This document shows, piece by piece, positions 8,074-17,225 of a stretch of DNA of 64,000 nt. Position numbers and translations under genes: made by a program. Position 1 is the stretch's first letter. Every line of letters starts with the position of its first letter. Location: NCBI GenBank assembly GCA_038750655.1, contig JBCDGZ010000008.1:22126-86125 (forward strand). The letters are read 5' to 3'. Below the pieces are notes generated by a model. The model had not been told where the DNA came from. It ran no database searches and saw nothing but the letters and a program-made list of their open reading frames with translations. Source of the stretch: JBCDGZ01 sp038750655. GTDB lineage: Bacteria; Bacteroidota; Bacteroidia; Chitinophagales; Saprospiraceae.

Positions 8074-11000
8074 ATGCGCAATTATACTCACCTCCTTGTC
8101 CTCGCTTTCTGCCTTCTTTGCGGAACTGCTTTTGGACAAATCTCCCAGGTTGAATTTGGGAAAAACCGCGTACAGTACCACCAGGATTTTAAGGAATGGG
8201 TGCAGTATGAAAGTCGCAATTTTATTACCTATTGGTACGGTGAAGGGCGCAACATCGGCCAGTCGGTAGTGCAAATGGCGGAGCTGGACTACGAGGCGAT
8301 CCAGAATATTCTGGAGCATCGGATGAATGATAAGATCGAAATCATTGTCTATAAAGACCTGACAGATCTCAAGCAAAGTAATATCGGAGGAGAAGAGACT
8401 TTTGTAAATACAGGAGGACAGACCAAAATCGTAGGGAACAAAATCTTTGTTTATTTTAATGGTGATCATACGCATCTGCGAGAACAAGTGCGTGAGGGAG
8501 TCGCCTCGGTCTATATGAATGCCATGCTCTTTGGTTCCAACTTGCAGGAAATCGTTCAGAATGCAGTGATGATGAACTTGCCGGGCTGGTTCAAAATGGG
8601 CTTGGTGAGTTACGTTGGGCGAGAGTGGAGTACGGAGTTGGATAATGAATTGCGCGATATTATTCTCCGAGATGAGTACGAAGATTTTGATAAGTTCGCC
8701 GACGACTATCCTGCACTGGCTGGCCACTCTATGTGGTATTACATCAGCCAGAACTACGGCCGTTCTACCGTTTCTAACCTTCTCTACCTGACCCGCATTA
8801 ATCGCAGCATCGACAGTGGCTTTCTCTATGTCTTAGGCAGCTCCTACCGCAAGACGATCGAAGGCTGGATGCGTTATTTCAAGCAGCGTTACAAGGCCGA
8901 AAGTCAGGGCTTAGAAAAACCAGAACCCCGGAAGATTAAAATTAAGAACAAGCGCAAGCTGCCGCTGACCCAACTCAAGATCAGCCCAGATGGAAAGAAG
9001 ATTGCCTACGTGTCCAACGACATTGGTAAGTATAAAGTCTATATCCAGGACATCCGTACCGGCGATCGCAAGCTGGTACTCAAAGGAGGTTTTCGCAATG
9101 CCTTTCAGGCTACCGATTACAATTATCCGATCATCGCCTGGAATCCCAACAATGCAGAGCTGGGGGTCATTTACGAAAGACGCGACATCATTAAATACCT
9201 CTCTTACGATCTGAATACCAAGGAGAGTGTCACGGACGTCATCCCCAATCAATACCACCGTATCTACAGTGCAGAATACATTAACACCAGCCGAATGGTA
9301 TTTTCTGCTACCGTTCGCGGCTTCTCCGACCTATTTATTTTCAATACCAAGAATCGACAAACCGAGCGCCTAACCAACGACTTTTACGATGATTTGGATG
9401 CGACGGTTGTTAATTTGGAGGATAAGAAAGGGATTATCTTTGCTTCTAATCGGCGGGATACCTTGCTGAGGCAACAAAAACTGGATACCATTTTACCCCT
9501 CAACACCTTCGATCTATTTTTCTACGATCTGGAGGATCGTAGCGATAAACTGGTACGTATTTCCGCAACTCCTCTGGCCAATGAACGACGCCCTATGGCA
9601 GTCGATGACGTTTGGTTCTCTTACCTTAGTGATGAAAGCGGTATTTACAACCGCAGGATGGGATACTTCGAAGAGATAATTGCCTATTATGAACAAGTTA
9701 TTTTATTTGAAGACAGTTCGGTGATTGTCCTGCATCAAGATTCCACCCTTTCGATGTTGGATCCCAAGCTTATTGTTTCGACTACTCCGCGGCCGGTATA
9801 CCAGAAAGTAGCATTTACGCACAACAATACCAATTACAATCGCAATATCATTACTCAGCATAGTGCGCCAAAGCGCAATCGGCTGGTAGAGTCTTTTTTC
9901 AAAGACGGTTACCACCAGTTTTATTATCGGGATATGGATCCTGAGAGAATGGTCCCTGCGAAGTCTACTCGATTTAATCGGCAGCGTTTGAAAGCTTATC
10001 AAACTACCCTCGGCGGTGGTCTAATACCCATGCAGGACAATATTGTGCAGAGCAATGTGCTGGAAGAAGTAGAAGATGCTCCGCCAATTGATTTGACAGA
10101 GGCCCCCTTTGAAAAATTAGATACTAGCAAGATTGATATTGACAATTATATGTTCCAAAGTGAGTTTGACGATGATGAGACGCCAGCTAAAGTAGTGGTA
10201 GAAGAAGATGATGGAGCCATCACCTTACAGCAACCAGAAGAGGAAGAGATTCAATTGGCGCCCTCGCTGCAAACACTGGAGCCTAGAGTTATGCGCTTTC
10301 GCCCTGGCCGCATCACTCCTTATCGACTCAAATTCAGAACCGATTTCGTCACCACCCAGCTCGATAACAGTCAACTTTTTGGCGGCCTTGATCGGTATCG
10401 ACCAGAAAATGACATCTTCTACCCACCACCAGGCATCCTACTGAAAGCCAATTTTAAAGACCTTTTTGAGGATTATGAAGTAGAAGGGGGCATTCGGATT
10501 CCGACTACGTTTAATGGTGCAGAATACTTTCTCACCTTTGATGACAAGAAGAAGCGGATGGATAAACGCTACAGCTTTTACCGGCGTGCGCTTCGCTTTC
10601 CGACGGAACTTCCCGGGTCTTTTGTGCCTGGTAAATACGAAGAAGCCATCATCATGGCGCAGTACGAGCTGCGCTATCCACTGGATATTTTTACCAGCAT
10701 TCGGGCTACCACCTCTTTGCGCTTCGACCGCCTAAAGCAGCTCGCGACGGATGCGCAGACCCTCAATCAGCCTTCGTTCAATCAACAGCGCCTCAGCCTC
10801 CGACTGGAATATGTATTTGATAATACTTTGGATGTCTCGGTAAACATCAAGAATGGCACCCGGTATAAGTTTTATGTCGAGGCCTTCAAGGGTTTTCAGA
10901 TTGACTTATTGGATGAAAATCGGGAATTTAGTCTGAACGATGGTTTTATGACGCTTTTAGGACTGGATGCTCGCCATTACCAGCGCCTGGATAAGCATTC

Positions 11001-11553
11001 TATCTTTGCCATCAGGGCAGCTGGGGCCACGACCTTCGGCTCTGAGCGGATGCTCTTCCTAATGGGCGGTGTGGATAACTGGCTGTTTTCTAGTCGGAAC
11101 AATGAAATTCCTTTCCCCACCGACGGCAACTTCGCCTTCCAGAGTATTACCACCAACCTGCGGGGCTTCCGTCTCAATATTCGCAATGGAAGTTCCTTTG
11201 CTTTGATCAACACGGAGCTAAGGGTACCGATCTTCCGCTATTTCTCTCGTCGGATTCGCTCCTCCTTTTTCCGCAACTTCCAACTCATTGGCTTCTTTGA
11301 TGCTGGAACGGCCTGGCAGGGCACCAATCCATTTAGCGACGAGAATCCCTTGAATACCGTCTTTATCGAAGATCCTGTCAATAAGGTTTTCGTTAAAGTC
11401 AATTACTTCCGCGATCCCATTGTGGCGGGCTACGGTGCAGGAATTCGCAGTATGCTCTTTGGCTACTTTGTTCGATTGGATTATGCCTGGGGAATTGAGA
11501 CGCGGGTGGTGCAAGATCCGATATTATATTTTTCTTTGGGGATGGATTTTTGA
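8074..11553 (+). CDS. Large secreted protein: peptidase-MA-like region, TolB-type propeller and C-terminal outer-membrane barrel
   Basis: 1159 residues. A signal peptide (MRNYTHLLVLAFCLLCGTAFGQ) is followed by a region (about 30-260) that looks like the peptidase-MA/gluzincin-like domain of Bacteroidota propeller proteins. The position where HExxH would sit reads LREQVREGV, so it appears catalytically dead. Residues about 290-620 hold PD40/TolB beta-propeller blades (LKISPDGKKIAYVSND is the clearest). An acidic linker (about 640-735) leads to about 400 residues of alternating strands ending in YFSLGMDF, as in Omp85/surface-antigen barrels. The order suggests a periplasmic or surface propeller tethered to its own outer-membrane barrel. 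Substrate and role unknown. It is transcribed alone. Confidence 0.75.
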   Translation: MRNYTHLLVLAFCLLCGTAFGQISQVEFGKNRVQYHQDFKEWVQYESRNFITYWYGEGRNIGQSVVQMAELDYEAIQNILEHRMNDKIEIIVYKDLTDLKQSNIGGEETFVNTGGQTKIVGNKIFVYFNGDHTHLREQVREGVASVYMNAMLFGSNLQEIVQNAVMMNLPGWFKMGLVSYVGREWSTELDNELRDIILRDEYEDFDKFADDYPALAGHSMWYYISQNYGRSTVSNLLYLTRINRSIDSGFLYVLGSSYRKTIEGWMRYFKQRYKAESQGLEKPEPRKIKIKNKRKLPLTQLKISPDGKKIAYVSNDIGKYKVYIQDIRTGDRKLVLKGGFRNAFQATDYNYPIIAWNPNNAELGVIYERRDIIKYLSYDLNTKESVTDVIPNQYHRIYSAEYINTSRMVFSATVRGFSDLFIFNTKNRQTERLTNDFYDDLDATVVNLEDKKGIIFASNRRDTLLRQQKLDTILPLNTFDLFFYDLEDRSDKLVRISATPLANERRPMAVDDVWFSYLSDESGIYNRRMGYFEEIIAYYEQVILFEDSSVIVLHQDSTLSMLDPKLIVSTTPRPVYQKVAFTHNNTNYNRNIITQHSAPKRNRLVESFFKDGYHQFYYRDMDPERMVPAKSTRFNRQRLKAYQTTLGGGLIPMQDNIVQSNVLEEVEDAPPIDLTEAPFEKLDTSKIDIDNYMFQSEFDDDETPAKVVVEEDDGAITLQQPEEEEIQLAPSLQTLEPRVMRFRPGRITPYRLKFRTDFVTTQLDNSQLFGGLDRYRPENDIFYPPPGILLKANFKDLFEDYEVEGGIRIPTTFNGAEYFLTFDDKKKRMDKRYSFYRRALRFPTELPGSFVPGKYEEAIIMAQYELRYPLDIFTSIRATTSLRFDRLKQLATDAQTLNQPSFNQQRLSLRLEYVFDNTLDVSVNIKNGTRYKFYVEAFKGFQIDLLDENREFSLNDGFMTLLGLDARHYQRLDKHSIFAIRAAGATTFGSERMLFLMGGVDNWLFSSRNNEIPFPTDGNFAFQSITTNLRGFRLNIRNGSSFALINTELRVPIFRYFSRRIRSSFFRNFQLIGFFDAGTAWQGTNPFSDENPLNTVFIEDPVNKVFVKVNYFRDPIVAGYGAGIRSMLFGYFVRLDYAWGIETRVVQDPILYFSLGMDF

Positions 11554-11655
11554 TTGAGCAGATTGATTGTTAGAGGATTGCATTTGTTATTGCATGGCAA
11601 ATAATTGCTATATTTATGTTACTCTAATTATTTATTAACCTCAAAACATTCAAAA

Positions 11656-11946
11656 ATGGACGTTTCCCAAGCCCTCAATCACATTAATGAAAATAACTAT
11701 GATGATGACATCACAGTAACGGATTTGGCTAAAGGGTATTTCCCTGCAGTAACTAATAATGTGCTTTCCTCTGATGGTGGCACTCGAGATATTACTGTTA
11801 CAATCTTACCACTTGAGCAGGCCCCTGGTGGTACCATGTCAACCAACACCGGCCTGTTTGTCCGAAATGCTGATGAAAATGCTGTAAAGGTGGTTGTCAT
11901 GCAGGATGACAAGGAAGTGGCGAGCAATACGACTAACTACAATTAG
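11656..11946 (+). CDS. Small acidic protein of unknown function
   Basis: 96 residues from the ATG at 11656 (upstream in-frame TTG codons are poor starts). No signal peptide or membrane helix is visible. The sequence is rich in Asp, Asn, Thr and Val, with a likely all-beta middle (DITVTILPLEQAPGG, then KVVVMQDDKEVASNT). I do not recognise the family. The gene is followed after 25 bases by a strong bidirectional terminator, so it is probably a real, separately transcribed gene. Confidence 0.6.
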   Translation: MDVSQALNHINENNYDDDITVTDLAKGYFPAVTNNVLSSDGGTRDITVTILPLEQAPGGTMSTNTGLFVRNADENAVKVVVMQDDKEVASNTTNYN

Positions 11947-11971
11947 TCGCTACAATTACAGCAGATTAAAT

Positions 11972-12007
11972 TTAAGAGGCGACTTCTACTTAGAAGTCGC
12001 CTCTTAA
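11972..12007. terminator. Bidirectional intrinsic terminator
   Basis: A perfect 17-base inverted repeat (arms 11972-11988 and 11991-12007, two-base spacer) containing GAGGCGACTTC, between the convergent small-protein gene and prfA. A/T-rich flanks on both sides suit termination in both directions. Confidence 0.85.
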
Positions 12008-12021
12008 TTATTTAGTGCCTT

Positions 12022-13089
12022 TTATTCTTGTCCAGCCTTCAATTTTTCGGCATTTTCGGCCACCTGAAGGGCTTCGATGATTTCAGCGATATTGCCTTCT
12101 ACGATTTTATCGAGGCTGTAGAGGGTGAGGTTGATGCGATGATCAGTGACGCGGTTCTGCGGATAATTGTAAGTGCGGATTTTGCCGGAACGGTCTCCGG
12201 TACCGACGAGAGAGCGACGTTGAGCGGCAACTTCGGACTCGTGCTGCTCCCGCTGAGCCTCGTAGATTTTAGCGTAGAGCCGCTGATGGGCGATTTCGCG
12301 ATTCTTGAGCTGGTTGCGACTCTCCTGGCTCTCGGCGACGATGCCAGTAGGCAGGTGGGTGATGCGTACGGCCGATTCGGTCTTGTTGACGTGCTGGCCG
12401 CCCGCCCCGCTGGCTCTATAGGTATCGATCTTCAGGTCGGCGCGGTTGATGTCTACATCGTCCATCTCGAATTTGGGCATCACGGCCACCGTCGCTGCCG
12501 AGGTATGCACCCGGCCCTGAGACTCCGTCTTAGGTACCCGCTGCACCCGATGGGCCCCCGATTCAAATTTGAGCTTGCCGAAGACCTCCTCCCCCGTAAT
12601 CTCCAAAACCAGTTTGTTATAGCCCCCGACGGTCCCTTCATTGATAGAAAGCACCTCGACCTTCCACTTTTGCGTTTCGAAGTACTTGGAGTACATTCGG
12701 TAGAGGTCACCGGCGAATATACTGGCCTCATCCCCTCCGGTACCCGAGCGGATTTCGAAGATAACATCCTTGGAGTCTTCTGGGTCTTTAGGGATCAGCA
12801 GCTGCTTGATTTCCTCTTCCAGTTCTATCCGTTGTGGTTCCAGTGTTTCCAGCTCCATCTGGGCCATCTCCTTCATATCCGCATCCTCCTCTTTGAGCAT
12901 TTCGCGGGCCGTTTCGATGTTGCCTAGCAGGTCTTTATACTTGTGGTAAGCATCAACGATCTTTCTCAGATCTTTGTACTCCTTATTTACCTTCTTGAAT
13001 CGCGACATATCAGAAGCTACTGAAGGGTCAGAAAGCTGCTCTTCGAGGTAGATGTGGCGTTCTTGTATTGCCTGAAGTTTATCTAGCAT
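12022..13089 (-). CDS. prfA: Peptide chain release factor 1
   Basis: 355 residues. RF1 recognises UAA and UAG in the ribosomal A site and triggers peptide release. The GGQ catalytic motif is at residues 230-232 in RASGAGGQHVNKTESAVRIT. The tripeptide anticodon of the RF1 type (PxT) appears as Pro186-Lys187-Thr188 in QRVPKTESQGRVHTSA, distinguishing it from RF2 (SPF). Length and the N-terminal helical domain are normal, and no programmed frameshift is present or expected. A -7-like box is about 60 bases upstream. Confidence 0.97.
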   Translation of the reverse strand: MLDKLQAIQERHIYLEEQLSDPSVASDMSRFKKVNKEYKDLRKIVDAYHKYKDLLGNIETAREMLKEEDADMKEMAQMELETLEPQRIELEEEIKQLLIPKDPEDSKDVIFEIRSGTGGDEASIFAGDLYRMYSKYFETQKWKVEVLSINEGTVGGYNKLVLEITGEEVFGKLKFESGAHRVQRVPKTESQGRVHTSAATVAVMPKFEMDDVDINRADLKIDTYRASGAGGQHVNKTESAVRITHLPTGIVAESQESRNQLKNREIAHQRLYAKIYEAQREQHESEVAAQRRSLVGTGDRSGKIRTYNYPQNRVTDHRINLTLYSLDKIVEGNIAEIIEALQVAENAEKLKAGQE

Positions 13090-13147
13090 TGGTCAGTGTC
13101 ATTTAATTAAGCACCATGCAATAACACGGTCATCTCGGATGCGACTC

Positions 13148-13155
13148 CAAAGATA
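13148..13155 (-). promoter_or_regulatory. Candidate -7 box for prfA
   Basis: The minus strand reads TATCTTTG, matching TAnnTTTG, and would give a leader of roughly 50 bases. A TTG 26 bases further upstream is slightly too distant for a good -33 box. Confidence 0.4.
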
Positions 13156-13211
13156 AGGAAAGCTTAGACATTAACCAGCGACAATATGTGGTCTTTCGGT
13201 ATCTTACTAAC

Positions 13212-13454
13212 TCAGGAAGGATGAATGCGGATTTTTTCTTTAATAGACTGGATCAGTGCGGGTGAAACTTTGCGGCGGTGGACTCTGCTTTTGATAAATT
13301 CGCGGAAGGACTTTTCTTTACTGAGGACTTCCAGGTAGGCCGGGTTGGTTTTAATCTCTCTTAATAAATCTCTCTCTGCTTCTTTGGACAGCTCGTTGTC
13401 TAGATACATATTGACTTTTCTGACGAGCTCTTGGTGGTTTTGATGATTCCCCAT
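13212..13454 (-). CDS. Small anti-sigma-like protein
   Basis: 80 residues from the ATG at 13454 (a start nine codons upstream is possible). It is all-helical and charged: LVRKVNMYLDNELSKEAERD resembles the N-terminal helix pair of zf-HC2/anti-sigma-domain proteins. The Cys and His residues of the zinc form are absent and there is no membrane helix, so it would be a soluble, zinc-free version. It lies 73 bases downstream of an ECF sigma gene on the same strand, the usual position of an anti-sigma factor. The role is inferred from context and shape. Confidence 0.65.
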   Translation of the reverse strand: MGNHQNHQELVRKVNMYLDNELSKEAERDLLREIKTNPAYLEVLSKEKSFREFIKSRVHRRKVSPALIQSIKEKIRIHPS

Positions 13455-13527
13455 TGCTTGAAATTTTTGGCAGAGACGCAAGTGCGACAGGGCAACGTGC
13501 GTTCAACTGCAAGTTAACAATAGTTTT

Positions 13528-14109
13528 TTAGGACCGTTTGTCTTTAAAACCGCGGGCTTGAGCGTACTCTTTCAGCGATTCTTTTAGCATGTTACGGGCC
13601 CGATGCAATCTGGAACGTACAGTTCCGATTGGAATGTCAATTATCTTAGAAATTTCTTCGTACGTGAAACCTTCGATGTCGCACAACAGAATAACAGTGC
13701 GAAAATCGACCGGTAAGGCATTGATGGCAACAGTTACTTCGTCGCCCATCATGTTCTGATAGATTTCCTCTCTGAGGTCGATGTGACCCGAATAGCGATT
13801 CGGTTCTTCCTCATCGTGATAACTGACGATCTCTTCAAAATCGACTTTGGTTGGTCTTTTGCTCTCTTTACGGTATTGATTGATAAAAGCATTCTTCAGG
13901 ATTTTAAACAACCATGCTTTGGCGTTGGTACCCTGAATGTATTTATCGATAAAGCGGAACGCTTTAAGGTAAGTTTCTTGGACTAAGTCACTGGCATCAC
14001 TCTCGTTGTAAGTCAGATTGAAGGCAAAATTGAAAAGTGCGTCGGCGTGAGGATAGAATTCCTCATCGAAGACTTTCATGTACTGTTCCTCTAAATTATT
14101 ATCTGCCAT
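13528..14109 (-). CDS. RNA polymerase ECF-type sigma factor
   Basis: 193 residues from the ATG at 14109 (an ATG three codons upstream is also possible). Region 2 is at about residues 20-90 (FNLTYNESDASDLVQETYLK, then NAKAWLFKILKNAFIN) and region 4 at about 125-180 (LPVDFRTVILLCDIEGFTYE, then IPIGTVRSRLHRARNML). A short acidic linker separates them. This is a SigW/RpoE-like group 4 sigma factor that directs polymerase to stress or envelope promoters. The downstream small anti-sigma-like gene is likely cotranscribed. Confidence 0.93.
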   Translation of the reverse strand: MADNNLEEQYMKVFDEEFYPHADALFNFAFNLTYNESDASDLVQETYLKAFRFIDKYIQGTNAKAWLFKILKNAFINQYRKESKRPTKVDFEEIVSYHDEEEPNRYSGHIDLREEIYQNMMGDEVTVAINALPVDFRTVILLCDIEGFTYEEISKIIDIPIGTVRSRLHRARNMLKESLKEYAQARGFKDKRS

Positions 14110-14205
14110 TACAAACATAAAGATAGCAATTATTTCAAGAAATGCTATTTGTGGTTACCAGGGTGGATCAATTAAATCACACATTGTTTGAAACTTGATT
14201 CCTCA

Positions 14206-14230
14206 CAAAAAAGTTTCCTCGGACCGAGGA
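14206..14230 (-). terminator. Intrinsic terminator after the HD-domain gene
   Basis: The minus strand has the palindrome TCCTCGGTCCGAGGA followed by AAC and a six-T run. It lies about 60 bases past the stop of the HD-domain gene and before the sigma-factor gene. Confidence 0.7.
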
Positions 14231-14289
14231 TATTGCCTATTCTGGGAGAATAAAACTTTGGGATCAGCGCCTTTACAGGATCTAAAGTG

Positions 14290-14871
14290 CTAAAAATCAA
14301 CGATGTCTATACCCGGCACATTATTTTCAAACCATTTCAAAGGCGACTGATTTTTATCGCCGGTACGGGTATCACACTTGAAAAACAGGTAGTACAGTTG
14401 AATATTAGCCCCGATCTGATTCAGTAGAGACTCCAGCCGGTTCTGCCCGCGGAGGGAGTCGCGGTAGACATGAGTATGGCGCCAGGAGTAGTAGGCCTCA
14501 TCGTGGAGGTCGATGATGTCTAGGATGGTTGAATCATCGGAGTATTGGGTCATAAATCTACGGGCGATTTTGCCGTGGTGCTGTGACCAATCGCGTGGAT
14601 GGCCTTTTATCTCCTGGTATTTAAAGGTATCGTGAGCGTAGGCAATGAGCCGCAGTTGATGGCGCTCATTATCGGTAATGTTCAGTTGATCAATATTATC
14701 CAGCACTTCGCGAATATGCAGAACAATTTTACCTTCTGGATGCCCAAAACGGGGTTTTCCCCACAACAAACCTCTTCGAAACGATGGCTCGTCGAGCAAG
14801 CGTCTTTCGATACTGCTTTCGGGAGCCATAATTTTTTCAACATCCAATTCTTCCTGAAGGGCATTTTTCAT
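14290..14871 (-). CDS. HD-domain hydrolase family protein
   Basis: 193 residues from the ATG at 14871; the earlier TTG is unlikely. It carries the HD metal-binding pattern: GHPEGKIVLHIREVLDNID (first His), LIAYAHDTFKYQE (His-Asp), SQHHGKIARRFM and IIDLHDEAYYSW (later ligands). HD proteins hydrolyse phosphoesters, often nucleotides. No second domain is present. It is divergent from the HtrA protease gene and separated from the sigma factor downstream by a terminator. The substrate cannot be deduced. Confidence 0.8.
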   Translation of the reverse strand: MKNALQEELDVEKIMAPESSIERRLLDEPSFRRGLLWGKPRFGHPEGKIVLHIREVLDNIDQLNITDNERHQLRLIAYAHDTFKYQEIKGHPRDWSQHHGKIARRFMTQYSDDSTILDIIDLHDEAYYSWRHTHVYRDSLRGQNRLESLLNQIGANIQLYYLFFKCDTRTGDKNQSPLKWFENNVPGIDIVDF

Positions 14872-15071
14872 ATGCAAGAATAATTATTATTGCTGCGTAA
14901 ATATACAGCAAATTTTATGATCAAACTTTACTGTTAACGAGGTGTTAAAGTAAATATTGGAAAAACCAAAGCCTAATTGCAGTCGTTTTTTCTGTACTTA
15001 ACAAAGAATTTTATCCGAAAATTCCTCAGATTAGTTTCACCTATTCCAAGCAAAACAAAAAGAATCCACAG

Positions 15072-16226
15072 ATGAAAAAGATCCTTGCACTCGTCTTTGC
15101 CGGTATGATCGGGGGTATGATGTCCCTCGGAGGTGTCTATTTATTTCAGCAAAACACCGCTACTCCGGCAGTTTATACCACTCAACCTTATGCACAACCT
15201 ATTAGCAAGCGACTTAATGTAAGTGCTAAAACAAACGCTGTGCCGTTTGACTTCACGGAGGCCGCTGAAAAGGCTACGCCTGTGGTCGTTCACATCTCTT
15301 CTTTTCAGGGAGAGAGCGTTGCGCAGCAGCGTCGCCAAGGAGGTGGAGATGATCCACTACGCGATTTCTTTGGCTTTGACTCTCCCTTCGATGGTCCTAA
15401 AAAGGGTACCGGCTCTGGAGTGATTATTTCTGATGATGGATACATCGTAACCAATAACCACGTGGTGGAATTTGCCGATGAGGTGGAGGTTACTTTATAC
15501 GATAATCGAAAATTTAAGGCCGAAATCGTCGGCACCGACCCTACAACTGATCTCGCGGTACTGAAAGTGGAGTCTACAGGGCTTCCTACGCTAGATTATG
15601 CGGACTCTGACAGAGCCCGTGTTGGTGAGTGGGTCATGGCCGTGGGGAATCCTTTTGACCTGACTTCTACGGTCACAGCAGGGATCATCAGTGCCAAGGG
15701 GCGTAATATTAATATTCTGAGTGGTCGCAATCGTATCGAAGCTTTTATTCAGACCGATGCGGCGGTGAATCCGGGAAATAGCGGCGGTGCCCTCGTTGAT
15801 GCCGCAGGCAATTTGCTGGGAATTAATACTGCAATCGCCACCCAGACGGGTTCTTACGCGGGGTATTCTTTCGCCATCCCCGTGAATATGATGAAAAAGA
15901 TTGTTAATGACATCATCGAATACGGCTCCTTCCAGCGGGCCTTCCTGGGCATTAATATTTCGGATATGGATAGTGAGCGAGCGGAAGAGTTCGGATTGAA
16001 CTTTACGCAGGGCGTTGTCGTTGAAGAACTAGTAGATGGAGGAGCAGCACAGTTCGCGGGCATTTTGCCACTCGATGTCATTACGGCGGTAGATGATCGC
16101 GATGTGAGAAATGTTCCTGAGTTACAGGAAGTTGTAAGCCGCGCAAAAGTCGGCGAAACCATCACCCTATCACTGGTTCGCAAAGGCAAACTGAGGAAAA
16201 TTCCGGTAAGGCTCAAGGCCGGGTAA
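15072..16226 (+). CDS. HtrA/Deg-type periplasmic serine protease
   Basis: 384 residues. An N-terminal hydrophobic segment (LALVFAGMIGGMMSLGGVYL) acts as a signal anchor or signal peptide. The trypsin-like protease domain has His130 (TNNHVV), Asp160 (TTDLAVLKV) and Ser237 (NPGNSGGAL). One PDZ domain covers about residues 290-380 (FLGINISDMD, GGAAQFAGILPLDVITAVD). With a single PDZ it resembles DegS/DegQ-size enzymes rather than two-PDZ DegP. The Q-linker RRQGGGDDPLRDFFGF is the usual LA loop region. Probable role: periplasmic protein quality control. A rho-independent terminator follows 118 bases after the stop. Confidence 0.95.
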   Translation: MKKILALVFAGMIGGMMSLGGVYLFQQNTATPAVYTTQPYAQPISKRLNVSAKTNAVPFDFTEAAEKATPVVVHISSFQGESVAQQRRQGGGDDPLRDFFGFDSPFDGPKKGTGSGVIISDDGYIVTNNHVVEFADEVEVTLYDNRKFKAEIVGTDPTTDLAVLKVESTGLPTLDYADSDRARVGEWVMAVGNPFDLTSTVTAGIISAKGRNINILSGRNRIEAFIQTDAAVNPGNSGGALVDAAGNLLGINTAIATQTGSYAGYSFAIPVNMMKKIVNDIIEYGSFQRAFLGINISDMDSERAEEFGLNFTQGVVVEELVDGGAAQFAGILPLDVITAVDDRDVRNVPELQEVVSRAKVGETITLSLVRKGKLRKIPVRLKAG

Positions 16227-16343
16227 ACCTTAAAAGATTTAGGAAATTCTTAACATTTTTTCTGCAACAAATCGCTAGAAAAAATGGTTTGAAAAGATAG
16301 ATAAAAGACTTGTTTAAAGTTGGTTTTTCGTTTTGTTTTGATG

Positions 16344-16380
16344 CGTCTGTCCCGCTAAAGCCGGGCAGACGTTTTTTTTT
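16344..16380 (+). terminator. Intrinsic terminator downstream of the HtrA gene
   Basis: A 12-base stem (CGTCTGTCCCGC / GCCGGGCAGACG, one G-T pair and one mismatch) with a TAAA loop is followed directly by nine Ts. It ends 14 bases before the comF-like start codon. Confidence 0.9.
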
Positions 16381-16394
16381 GCTATATTTAATCC

Positions 16395-17096
16395 ATGAGT
16401 GCATGGAGCCGAATTCTCGACGATTTCTTATCCCTCTTTTATCCCCGTCTTTGCCTCTCTTGCCAGCAGCATCTCATCCCCGAGCAAGAAGTTGTTTGCC
16501 TCTCTTGTGAATACCATTTACCGCGTACGAACTACCACCTCGAACGGGAAAATCCTTTCACTGAACGTTTCTGGGGAAGGGTAAATATCGAAGCGGGGGC
16601 CGCGCTCTACCACTTTAGCAAGGGGGGGCGCACCCAGCGACTGATTCATCAACTCAAGTACCAGGGTGCGAAGCGGGTAGGGCTAAAACTAGGGCAACTT
16701 TATGGCCATTTACTTCGGGACTCTCCACATTTTGATCAAATTGATCTGATCGTCCCCGTTCCGCTGCACCCCCGCCGCGAGCGGCAGCGCGGATACAACC
16801 AAGCGGCCCTGTTTGCCGCCGGGCTGAGCCAGAGCATGCAGCTTCCCTGGTCGGCTAAGGCCCTGCGCCGCCAAGAAAACACCGCTACCCAAACCGCCAA
16901 ATCCCGCCTAGATCGCTTCGAGAACGTCCGCCGGGCCTTCGTCTCCGCCGATCCCACTTCCCTACAGCACCAACACCTCCTCCTCGTCGATGATGTCCTC
17001 ACCACCGGAGCCACCCTGGAAGCCTGCGCCGAAACCCTGCTCAAAGTACCCGGTACCCGAATCAGCATGGCCACCATCGCATTGACGACGCATTGA
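16395..17096 (+). CDS. ComF family protein (phosphoribosyltransferase fold)
   Basis: 233 residues. The N-terminal zinc-ribbon-like knuckle has Cys20, Cys23, Cys35 and Cys38. The type I phosphoribosyltransferase core includes IVPVPLHPRRERQRGYNQA and the PRPP-binding loop LLLVDDVLTTGATLEA at about residues 195-210. ComF proteins are required for DNA uptake in transformable bacteria and act with PriA/ComFA-type helicases on incoming single-stranded DNA. Here it stands alone. The 3' half is unusually rich in CCC/GCC codons but still in frame. Confidence 0.95.
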   Translation: MSAWSRILDDFLSLFYPRLCLSCQQHLIPEQEVVCLSCEYHLPRTNYHLERENPFTERFWGRVNIEAGAALYHFSKGGRTQRLIHQLKYQGAKRVGLKLGQLYGHLLRDSPHFDQIDLIVPVPLHPRRERQRGYNQAALFAAGLSQSMQLPWSAKALRRQENTATQTAKSRLDRFENVRRAFVSADPTSLQHQHLLLVDDVLTTGATLEACAETLLKVPGTRISMATIALTTH

Positions 17097-17225
17097 TGAA
17101 TTGATCCCCAAAGTTTGTTATTCTCTCCGAATTGCTTATTTTTAATTTAATCATAAACCTCCGCAGTTCGGAAACCTTCTCGAAAAAGGGCCGGTTTTCT
17201 TCCTGCATTCAAGGCGCGAAAACTA

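Noticed and set aside
14112..14119. TATGTTTG on the minus strand near the sigma-factor start
   Set aside because: Matches TAnnTTTG but overlaps the likely start codons, so transcription from it would begin inside the gene.
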